The notes below the pieces were generated by a model. The model saw only the letters and a program-made list of their open reading frames with translations. It did not search any database and was not told the DNA's origin. Shown piece by piece: positions 1 to 6,776 of a stretch of 64,000 nucleotides of DNA. Positions within the stretch are counted from its first letter, which is position 1. Each line of letters begins with the position of its first letter. The position numbers and the translations under genes are program-made. The DNA is from Phototrophicus methaneseepsis (GTDB lineage Bacteria > Chloroflexota > Anaerolineae > Aggregatilineales > Phototrophicaceae), in the NCBI RefSeq assembly GCF_015500095.1, contig NZ_CP062983.1, forward strand, positions 2,728,001 through 2,792,000, given 5' to 3'.

Positions 1-219
1 CTGTGTTTTGGTACTTTCACGCTTGATATGGGCAGTTCGTATTTGCAGCGTAAGGTTAGCAGATTCAAATTATGTGCGTAATATTGTGACACTATTTTTA
101 TAGAGTTACGATGTAAAATAGATATATGCCTTTAAAATAATTATGTCGGTTATTTGTTTCTATTGTTTTATGCTTCTGCTGAACTAAATAGTCATTTTTT
201 AATCTCATCAATCAAGGCC

Positions 220-1431
220 ATGACTTTTATGCAAACCCACTATAAAACTCAGGACCTGCCGATACCGCTCGAAGCGCGTTTTCTCATAGATTGCTTGAAA
301 GTGAGCTTGCAACAAGCGGATCAAGATGTTCTGGAGACATATGCGGATGCTGCCATCGATTGGGATTATGTCCTCGAACTAACGAATGATCACTTGGTGT
401 ATCCCCTTGTCTATGAAGCCCTCAAAGACACATTCGCTGACGTGATGCCAGAAGAAATTCGCTCGCAGTATCAAGCGATCTATATGCAGAATAAGCTGCA
501 ATCGATTGTGATAATGCAAGAATTGAAGCGCATTGTGACGTTGCTGGCTGATGAAGGTATTATGGCGGTACCAGTCAAGGGGCCGCTGCTTTCCCAGGTT
601 TATCCTGAACCTTCTTTGCGCTCAGTAGGGGACCTGGATATCAGCATTGCACGTAACCAGATTGAACGTGCTGTTGATATTTTGATGGCAAATGGCTATG
701 TCAAAGCTGTCGATATGTCTGCTGGGCAGGAAAGGCTCTGGATTGAAACTAGACAGGGCTATGAACTGGATCATCCTGATTTGAATGTGTCGTTGGATAT
801 CCACTCGGATATTACCTCCGGGCGCTCACCTATCATGCTGCCTCGCAAACAGATGTTGAAATATCTGCAGGAAGTGCAGATCGACGATGTGACGATGCAT
901 GTGCCCACGTTGGAATATCTATTTTTCTTCTTGTGTATTCACGGCACCAAGCATCTGTGGATGCAGTTTAAATCGCTATGTGATTTGTCGCAGTTCTTGT
1001 TTCATTATGAGAATCGCCTGGATTGGCGCTGGATACGGAAGATGGCGCGCAGGCGTAGTGGCGAGAAGATGATTTACCTGAGCTTGTATATGTGCGAACG
1101 CATTTTTAATGCCCCTGTGCCTGCAGAGGTTCGCGCTGATTATCCTGATGAGATTATTGCTATTGGGGATCGTCTGATTGAATCGTGGTTATTTGTGCCA
1201 GGATGCACACGCTTTGAAATTACCAAGATTAAACTGACTTTGCTGGGGAATGTCATGAACCAGTTAGATTATTTCCTGCGTCTGGTATGGATCCCTCAGA
1301 AGCATAATATGCCTAATTTGCCTGAGCAAGCAGCTTATTACCCTGTCTATTATGTGATCCGGCCGTTCCAACTGGCCTGGAATATGCTCTTCAAAGAAGA
1401 GAATAAGATGTTCTCAACCTGGACCGAGTAG
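220..1431 (+). CDS. Nucleotidyltransferase-like protein of lasso-type RiPP locus
   Basis: About 403 residues. It resembles the uncharacterised nucleotidyltransferase family (PF14907 type) often found beside HprK-like kinases in paeninodin/pseudomycoidin-type lasso clusters. Seen: a VKG motif near residues 119-121, then the RSVGDLDI stretch with the paired metal-binding aspartates D138 and D140. There is no signal peptide. I chose the ATG at 220; the ATG at 229 is also possible, because the only SD-like element (AAGG near 213) is 3 nt from the first and 12 nt from the second. It converges on the ABC exporter gene with 3 nt between the stop codons. In related systems such proteins are thought to modify the phosphorylated peptide; that role here is inference. 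Confidence 0.75.
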   Translation: MTFMQTHYKTQDLPIPLEARFLIDCLKVSLQQADQDVLETYADAAIDWDYVLELTNDHLVYPLVYEALKDTFADVMPEEIRSQYQAIYMQNKLQSIVIMQELKRIVTLLADEGIMAVPVKGPLLSQVYPEPSLRSVGDLDISIARNQIERAVDILMANGYVKAVDMSAGQERLWIETRQGYELDHPDLNVSLDIHSDITSGRSPIMLPRKQMLKYLQEVQIDDVTMHVPTLEYLFFFLCIHGTKHLWMQFKSLCDLSQFLFHYENRLDWRWIRKMARRRSGEKMIYLSLYMCERIFNAPVPAEVRADYPDEIIAIGDRLIESWLFVPGCTRFEITKIKLTLLGNVMNQLDYFLRLVWIPQKHNMPNLPEQAAYYPVYYVIRPFQLAWNMLFKEENKMFSTWTE

Positions 1432-1434
1432 CGC

Positions 1435-3291
1435 TCAATTTGCTACAGAGGTGATGTAATATTGCGCTTGAGCGTTAAACATACGTGCATACTGTCCGTT
1501 GTGTGCCATGAGTGCTTCGTGTGGGCCGCTCTCAATGATGCGCCCCTGGTCCAGCACATGGATCGTATCAGCCATCTTAACGGATGAAAGCCGATGGCTG
1601 ATGAGAATGACCGTCTTCCCGGCGGTGAGTTCTCGTATTTTCTTGAAGAGCGCTTCTTCCGCGATAGCGTCAATGGCGCTGGTAGGTTCATCTAAGATGA
1701 TGATCTGGCTATCACGCAAGAAGGCCCGCGCCAGGGCGATCTTCTGCCAGTTGCCGCCGCTGGCCTCTTCGCCATCCTCAAGCCATTTACCGAGCAGCGT
1801 ATCGTAGCCATTTCGCATCTGGGTAATCATCTCATCGACCCCCGCTTTTTGAGCGGCAAGCGAAATTTGCTCAGAATCCTGGGGTAGGTTGATATTGCCG
1901 AACCAGATATTCTCCCGTGCAGTGAGATAATATTGCACAAAATCCTGGAAGATGACGCTGTAGTTTTCCCGCAGGTTTGCCAATTTGATGTTCTGGATAG
2001 GGGTGCCATCAATGCTGATTGTGCCCGACGTGGCGTCATAAAGGCGGCATAATAGCTTGACCAGCGTTGTCTTGCCGGAACCATTTTCCCCAACCAGGGC
2101 GATGACCTCGCCGGGTTTAATTGTCAGGTCGATGTTATGCAGCACGTTGGGTAAACCTGGCCCATAGGCAAAGCTAACGTCATCGAACCGGATGCCCTGT
2201 TTGATTGGCTGGGGGAGGAATCGCGGTGCAGCGCTATCAACAAGCTTGGGCTCCAGCGCGAGGAGTTCGTAAAGGTTGCTCAGGAAGAGGCTGTTTTCGT
2301 AGAGCTTTGCCAGCCCCCCCAGGAAACCGCGTAAGTAGGCTTGCCCATTCTGGAAGCCCGTATAATACATCACCAGATCGCCGACGGTTAGCAGCCCGGC
2401 CAAAGCCCGTTGAATCATGATGACAAAGGCGAAGATCAAGGCCCCTGTGGCGCTGACCTGTGCCAATAGCTCAGCGAAATAATACTGGGAAGCCATCCTG
2501 ATACGCTGCCCGCGCAACGATGACCGTAAACCATCGGATTGTTCCGTAAAGTGAGCTCCAAGCCCAAAGAGGCGGTTTTCTTTCGCATTGGCGCGGCCTG
2601 TGAGCATATCGTTGAAGTACCATGAGCGCCGTTCAATGGGGGCAACACGGCGTTTCCATCGATATTGGCGAATGGCATACCATAAGCGTGCGACGAATCC
2701 CGGCAGCGAGGCGACCACAAGGATAACAATCAACTGGCTGTACAACGAAACCAGTAGCACAGCAATCCCGACCATCGAGATGCCATTCTTCAGCATCGAG
2801 ATGAGGGCTTCAATGAGCTGCGCAGGCCGATATTCAACCTCATCCTGGGCGCGGTAAAGCATATTGAAATAATCAGGATTCTCAAAGAAGGCCAGATCAA
2901 TGCTGGCTGCTTTGGTATGCAGCAGATGATAGATGTGATCTGTGACGAGCTGCGAAAGAATATCAAAGACAAAATCTAGGGCGAGGGTAGCGAGATTATT
3001 CAATAACAACAATACGCCCAGCAGCACCACATAACGGGTGATTTCCGGGCCGATAACGGCTGCATCAATGGCGATAGGGTCCGCTGTGCCAAAGGCAACG
3101 GTGACGCTATCAAAGACTAATTTGCTGATGTACAACGCCGCCAGCGGCAAAATCGCCTGGGCAACCACAAGCACCAATGCTAAGATGAACCAGCCAGCAG
3201 CACACTCCCAGATGAGCATGACCGTATCGATAATATGCCGTGCCGCGCGGTTGATATTTTTCCGGTCAAACTTGCGTATCCACTGCTGCAT
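1435..3291 (-). CDS. ABC exporter, fused membrane and ATPase domains
   Basis: A 618-residue half-transporter: six-helix membrane domain in about residues 1-330 and an ATP-binding domain from about 370. Seen: Walker A GENGSGKT at about 401-408, a signature written ASGGNWQKIALARA (so not the usual LSGGQ) and Walker B IIILDEPTSAID. No N-terminal peptidase C39 domain is present, so leader removal must be done by the separate B1/B2 pair. It follows the HprK-like gene by 14 nt with an AGGCGG ribosome site and is probably the last gene of the minus-strand RiPP operon. Export of the mature peptide (LasD-type role) and self-immunity are inferred from context. Confidence 0.85.
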   Translation of the reverse strand: MQQWIRKFDRKNINRAARHIIDTVMLIWECAAGWFILALVLVVAQAILPLAALYISKLVFDSVTVAFGTADPIAIDAAVIGPEITRYVVLLGVLLLLNNLATLALDFVFDILSQLVTDHIYHLLHTKAASIDLAFFENPDYFNMLYRAQDEVEYRPAQLIEALISMLKNGISMVGIAVLLVSLYSQLIVILVVASLPGFVARLWYAIRQYRWKRRVAPIERRSWYFNDMLTGRANAKENRLFGLGAHFTEQSDGLRSSLRGQRIRMASQYYFAELLAQVSATGALIFAFVIMIQRALAGLLTVGDLVMYYTGFQNGQAYLRGFLGGLAKLYENSLFLSNLYELLALEPKLVDSAAPRFLPQPIKQGIRFDDVSFAYGPGLPNVLHNIDLTIKPGEVIALVGENGSGKTTLVKLLCRLYDATSGTISIDGTPIQNIKLANLRENYSVIFQDFVQYYLTARENIWFGNINLPQDSEQISLAAQKAGVDEMITQMRNGYDTLLGKWLEDGEEASGGNWQKIALARAFLRDSQIIILDEPTSAIDAIAEEALFKKIRELTAGKTVILISHRLSSVKMADTIHVLDQGRIIESGPHEALMAHNGQYARMFNAQAQYYITSVAN

Positions 3292-3305
3292 AGTTGCCGC
3301 CTGGC

Positions 3306-4217
3306 TTAGGTGTTGATGGTTGGCTCGGATGTGGTCACATCTTCTTCGATGGCACGGATCACATCAGGCATATGGTCGAGCGACCAGGGACGTTGTAACC
3401 TGCAAACGGGTACGTGCTTGATGAGTTGTGCACACTGGAAAAAATGGGATTGTGATGTGCCTGTATCATCGAGAAGGAAGACATTGTGCGAATTGTAGAC
3501 CAGTTGCATGAAGGCTTCTTGCCCGGATAAGGGCTCAACTGCAACGCTATCAGCGACACCCAGCACGTATATCCGGTGCAGGGGTACGGGTTGATCAACA
3601 AAGCCTGCTTGCAAGCGCTTGGCGCGCTTATCAATATTTGGGCTGACTTGTTCCAGTTTAGCGGCATCATCGCCAACAGCCTCTAATAAATCCGGCCAGA
3701 GCTTGAGTTGTGGGTAACCGGGCCGCAAGCGAATATTCTCCTGGTCATCTACATCAATGACGGAGAGATCATCTGCGATCAGGTCATAACCTTTGCCCTG
3801 GAGGCTGGCTGCGAGGGACGATTTCCCGTCGCCGGAGTTACCCATAATGGCGATGGCCCGTCCGTTGATTGAAATCGCACTACCATGTAGCACGAGGAAG
3901 CCGCGCTGGTGGAGAATGACGGAAATTGCAGGGCCGAGCAGCGCCAGACGTACGACGCTTTCTGGTGCGCCTTCGTCCAAATCAACAATGACTTCATCGC
4001 CATGTTGTACTAAAAAGCTGCCAATCCCTTGATAGCGGATGCAAACTTGTTCCTCAGTGACCCATAATGATTCAAAATCATCTTCTTCTAGCTCGGGCTT
4101 ATTATCAACATGACCATAATGAACGATGACATCAGGCGTGCCTGCTGCGGGTACCAGTTCGGGTAGTTCGATAATTGAATCGATGCAGAGGCCGTAAATA
4201 AGATACTTTTGTGTCAT
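3306..4217 (-). CDS. HprK-like peptide kinase
   Basis: 303 residues from the ATG at 4217. An upstream in-frame start at 4310 would add 31 residues but has poor support, whereas GGAG lies 12 nt before 4217. Similar to the HPr kinase-related proteins of lasso clusters. Seen: P-loop GNSGDGKS at residues 126-133, followed by an acidic ADDLSVIDVD stretch expected near the active site. In paeninodin clusters this kinase phosphorylates the C-terminal Ser of the precursor. The precursor here ends in Arg and its only core Ser is at core position 5, so substrate site and timing are open. It lies downstream of the precursor, past a terminator that probably lowers its expression. Confidence 0.8.
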   Translation of the reverse strand: MTQKYLIYGLCIDSIIELPELVPAAGTPDVIVHYGHVDNKPELEEDDFESLWVTEEQVCIRYQGIGSFLVQHGDEVIVDLDEGAPESVVRLALLGPAISVILHQRGFLVLHGSAISINGRAIAIMGNSGDGKSSLAASLQGKGYDLIADDLSVIDVDDQENIRLRPGYPQLKLWPDLLEAVGDDAAKLEQVSPNIDKRAKRLQAGFVDQPVPLHRIYVLGVADSVAVEPLSGQEAFMQLVYNSHNVFLLDDTGTSQSHFFQCAQLIKHVPVCRLQRPWSLDHMPDVIRAIEEDVTTSEPTINT

Positions 4218-4337
4218 AGGTCGTATGAGCTCCGAAATGAAGATGGGCAGTTCGTGTTTTAAGTTGGCATTTTGTGGGATGTGGAATAACGATAACTTTG
4301 ATGGACCCAACTTAAACGTATCTTGTAAAAAGGTCCT

Positions 4338-4376
4338 ATAAAAAGGATAGGCTTATGGTTACCCACAAGCCTATCC
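4338..4376 (-). terminator. Intrinsic terminator after RiPP precursor
   Basis: On the minus strand a 10-bp perfect stem (GGATAGGCTT with its complement, 4345-4354 and 4367-4376) is followed by TTTTTATAG. It lies 22 nt after the precursor stop and before the kinase and exporter genes, so it probably works as a leaky terminator that keeps precursor mRNA in excess. Confidence 0.8.
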
Positions 4377-4397
4377 CTTTACTGGAGTCGATGTCGA

Positions 4398-4514
4398 TTA
4401 ACGACGACCGCGACCGCGACCACGACCAGGTTGGCCGCTCATGCCAAAGTTCTGGGTCAGGGCGGTAACGTTGCCGTGTACCATCAACTTGGGTGCTTTG
4501 TATGCTTTCTTCAT
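4398..4514 (-). CDS. Lasso-type RiPP precursor with Arg-Gly core
   Basis: A 38-codon gene read directly from the minus strand: ATG at 4514, TAA at 4398, AGGAGC ribosome site 7 nt upstream. Residues 5-20 (YKAPKLMVHGNVTALT) match the lasso leader pattern YxxPxLxxxGxxxxxT exactly, including the Thr expected at position -2 from the cleavage site. Cutting after Gln21 would release the 17-residue core NFGMSGQPGRGRGRGRR. Lasso rings need Asp or Glu at core position 7, 8 or 9; here these are Gln, Pro and Gly, and the core has no acidic residue at all. It sits between the B2 peptidase and the kinase. The leader assignment is strong; the product structure is unknown. Confidence 0.82.
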   Translation of the reverse strand: MKKAYKAPKLMVHGNVTALTQNFGMSGQPGRGRGRGRR

Positions 4515-4555
4515 GGTATAGCTCCTGTAAAAAATAGATAGACATTATTGCTTAA

Positions 4556-4594
4556 CGATGCTTTTTAGAGATCTCCCAATCTGTGGAAGCATCG
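4556..4594 (-). other. Hairpin upstream of RiPP precursor
   Basis: A perfect 8-bp inverted repeat (CGATGCTT / AAGCATCG) with a 23-nt spacer lies between the B2 stop and the precursor start. It could be a processing or partial termination site; the T-run that follows on the minus strand is about 20 nt away. No convincing -35/-10 pair for the precursor was found in this 127-bp gap. Confidence 0.35.
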
Positions 4595-4641
4595 ATTAAA
4601 CACACATTCAGTCAGGCTAGCCGGATTACAGATGCTTGTGA

Positions 4642-5100
4642 TTAAGCTTTGACCATTGTGGCCGCAACTGCATCTGCCGGGAAAATCTTGTAATCTGCGA
4701 GATTTTCCAGGTAACCAAGGACGACTTCTCCTTGATATTCAACCCAGGCATGAGCCTCTAGGGCGCCCGTTTCGCTGTGCGTCACCCCAATTTTGATTGG
4801 AATAACGAGGCCGCGCCGGGCGAGCATCTGATGCATGGTGAGAGAACGTGCTAGACACTTCGATGTTGGGATTTTGCGTGATGTCAGTTCGACAACCATG
4901 GCGATGCTGTCTATGTCTTGCATAGGTATTGTCGTTTGCGCACTCGCTGACGGTGGTTCTTCCTTGACAAGGTACCTCCATGCTGTACGGAAGGGCAGGC
5001 ACTTGATCAAAATAACCACCAGCAACTGATTCAGAGCCGCTTCTATAAGAAGGAACTTCTCGGCAGGGCTTAACGCTCTGAAGGTGCGCAGCTTACTCAT
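4642..5100 (-). CDS. Lasso peptide leader peptidase B2
   Basis: 152 residues from the ATG at 5100, which overlaps the B1 stop codon (ATGA), so the two are translationally coupled. Upstream in-frame starts would run back into B1. A transglutaminase-fold cysteine protease: Cys82 in SKCLARSL and His117 in AHAWVEYQGE are the expected catalytic pair. The Asp usually found about 12 residues after the His in McjB-type proteins is Gly129 here; D136 is the nearest acidic candidate. In known systems B2 cleaves the leader after the Thr-x pair when B1 presents it. Confidence 0.85.
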   Translation of the reverse strand: MSKLRTFRALSPAEKFLLIEAALNQLLVVILIKCLPFRTAWRYLVKEEPPSASAQTTIPMQDIDSIAMVVELTSRKIPTSKCLARSLTMHQMLARRGLVIPIKIGVTHSETGALEAHAWVEYQGEVVLGYLENLADYKIFPADAVAATMVKA

Positions 5101-5375
5101 AGAACTTGAACTAACCCTGATTCTTGTAATTGCTCGAGCAGAAGGGTGAGGTCTTCCTGGCACTGTTGCTTATCGACGTCGTATTCGTTGTAAATCGTTT
5201 CTACGATATCTTCGACGCGTTGCGGTGTTTGTACCAGTTCCCAAACGCGGGCCCCCACTTCGTCCAGGCCAAAATATTTACCACTCTGGCTGTTCAGGAT
5301 AACGACATCCTGGTCAACTTCCGTCGCTACAACATGTTGACTGTTATAGACAACAGAACTTTTCAAAGTAATCAT
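5097..5375 (-). CDS. PqqD-like RiPP recognition protein B1
   Basis: 92 residues from the ATG at 5375, preceded by a strong GGAGGGGG ribosome site; an upstream in-frame start at 5453 lacks this. The sequence has the PqqD/RRE pattern: an N-terminal beta stretch, the NSQSGKYFGLDEVGARVWEL segment, then a helix pair. B1 proteins bind the YxxPxL leader motif and hand the precursor to B2. First gene of the operon B1-B2-precursor-kinase-exporter. Confidence 0.88.
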   Translation of the reverse strand: MITLKSSVVYNSQHVVATEVDQDVVILNSQSGKYFGLDEVGARVWELVQTPQRVEDIVETIYNEYDVDKQQCQEDLTLLLEQLQESGLVQVL

Positions 5376-5816
5376 TGTCCCCCTCCAGATTACTGTGTTG
5401 CAGACAAGCATCAACGAGCCTTGCCCTTTATTGACTTCATGTCTTGACTGCATGCGCTGAATAAATTTGATGCCAACAAACGTGTCTCATAATAAATGTA
5501 AGGTGCGCATGGCTTATTGAGTCTATCGTTGCATTAGCTACCTTGCACGCGCCTTACAGAACATGTCATTTACCTTGATAAATATCGACAATAGTAGGAT
5601 TTCTGACTGATTTATTAAATGTCATAACATTACACCGACAAAATCCTAATGAATTTGTAACTTCCTGGTACATGTATTTCATTTTCTTCATATACGTATG
5701 CTGCGGGATATAACGTTTCTGATGGACCCCACTATAAGGAACAAATCCAAGCAGGCTCTAGCTGAGCCTGTTTTCTGGAGGGATTGTATGTATGGATGAG
5801 CTACGGATGAGCCTGT
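5376..5816. other. Intergenic region upstream of RiPP operon
   Basis: A 441-bp gap between B1 and the araC-type gene. It is AT-rich and presumably holds the RiPP operon promoter; no near-consensus pair could be picked with confidence. A short hairpin at 5752-5774 lies at its araC side. The phrase GAGCCTGTTT occurs twice (5764 and 5809). No second precursor with a lasso leader was found on either strand. Confidence 0.5.
5752..5774. terminator. Possible terminator near araC 3' end
   Basis: Stem CAGGCTC / GAGCCTG with a 5-nt loop, followed by TTTT on the plus strand. On the minus strand, the direction of the araC-type gene, the T-run is poor, so its use as that gene's terminator is uncertain. 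Confidence 0.4.
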
Positions 5817-6659
5817 TTAGTGGGTGTTTACATGGAGACGTGTGTAAGTCTGCCGGTAAACGCCGGGTGTCATCTGTGTGTGGCGTCGGAAAATACGGCG
5901 GAAATAATCAGGGTCATTAAAGCCGCATTTCTTGGCAACTTGCCCGACAGATAGATTGGTATCTAACAGCCATTCGCAGGCTTTTTTCATACGGCGCCTG
6001 TGAATGGCCTGGGTGAGCGTAAGGCCATACTCCTGTTTATAAATACGTCCCAGGTAATCGACGTTATAGCCGATCGCTTCAGCGACGGAGCTCGCTGTGA
6101 GTGTACTATCGAAATTGATGCGTATATAGGTATGCGCTGCTGTGGCGATGACGTTTGAATCGTCATTGAGGGTGGGGCGGACTTTGGGCATCAGGCCGAC
6201 CTCAGTAAGGATGAGCATCATTAAGGTATTGGCCGTGAAGGGTTGCAGTTCGCCTGTTTCTTGGTCTTCAAGGAACATTCTAAACAATATTTCGAGTTTA
6301 TCAGGGCGATTGACACGTTTGAACTGAGGGATTTTAAGTATCGATGTATGGTTTTTTTTGGTCGTATTTTCCAGACTATGCGTCACTTCAAAATGCATCC
6401 AGAAAAAGCGCAGATCGGGCTGCATTTCCGTCAGACCACCATGCCGCCTCCCCGGCCACAAGATGAGCGTGTCTCCGGCTTCTAGATGGAAGTTCTGATT
6501 TTCTTCCCACATATCGAGCGTGCCTTGTTTAACGAATATCAATTCGTGAGAATCGATTGTGCGCGTCGGGTGGAACGCATTCCCGCGCGACATAAACAGG
6601 CCCCCATTTTGAACACGCAAAGGATCAATTAATAAGAGTTCAAGCTCTTGAGCGTCCAT
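5817..6659 (-). CDS. AraC-family transcriptional regulator
   Basis: 280 residues: an N-terminal cupin-like sugar-sensing domain (about 10-150) and a C-terminal pair of helix-turn-helix motifs (about 180-275, including SVGQVAKKCGFNDPDYFRRIFRR). Start ATG at 6659 with GGAG 9 nt upstream. Divergent from the GH127/ABC operon, so it most likely senses an arabinose-containing ligand and activates that operon. The ligand is inferred from the neighbours only. Confidence 0.88.
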   Translation of the reverse strand: MDAQELELLLIDPLRVQNGGLFMSRGNAFHPTRTIDSHELIFVKQGTLDMWEENQNFHLEAGDTLILWPGRRHGGLTEMQPDLRFFWMHFEVTHSLENTTKKNHTSILKIPQFKRVNRPDKLEILFRMFLEDQETGELQPFTANTLMMLILTEVGLMPKVRPTLNDDSNVIATAAHTYIRINFDSTLTASSVAEAIGYNVDYLGRIYKQEYGLTLTQAIHRRRMKKACEWLLDTNLSVGQVAKKCGFNDPDYFRRIFRRHTQMTPGVYRQTYTRLHVNTH

Positions 6660-6691
6660 TTTTTAGCTCCGGAAGTCGGATTTATCCTCCT

Positions 6692-6720
6692 ATTATACAA
6701 TTCTGGTGTGTTACCAACAA
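6692..6720 (-). promoter_or_regulatory. Promoter of araC-type gene
   Basis: On the minus strand TTGTTG and TATAAT are 17 bp apart. The start point would fall just before an AGGAGG, some 25-30 nt before the ATG at 6659. The 117-bp divergent region must also contain the regulator's operators. Confidence 0.65.
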
Positions 6721-6776
6721 ATCAAGTTTTGGGTACAGTCAAAGTAACTATTTTAGGTTAGCAAAAGAGTTATTGC

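Noticed and set aside
28-40. 13-bp phrase ATGGGCAGTTCGT shared with 4241-4253 near the kinase gene
   Set aside because: A 13-mer repeat is expected by chance in 64 kb, and the flanks do not align well.
4336-4545. 69-codon minus-strand frame over the precursor
   Set aside because: It overlaps the precursor in another frame, lacks a good start and crosses the terminator stem; the 38-codon frame has the leader motif and ribosome site.
5566-5691. 41-codon minus-strand frame upstream of the RiPP operon, considered as a second precursor
   Set aside because: No ribosome site and no YxxPxL-type leader; it sits in the presumed promoter region.
5722-5799. 25-codon plus-strand frame before the araC-type gene
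   Set aside because: No ribosome site and no recognisable sequence.
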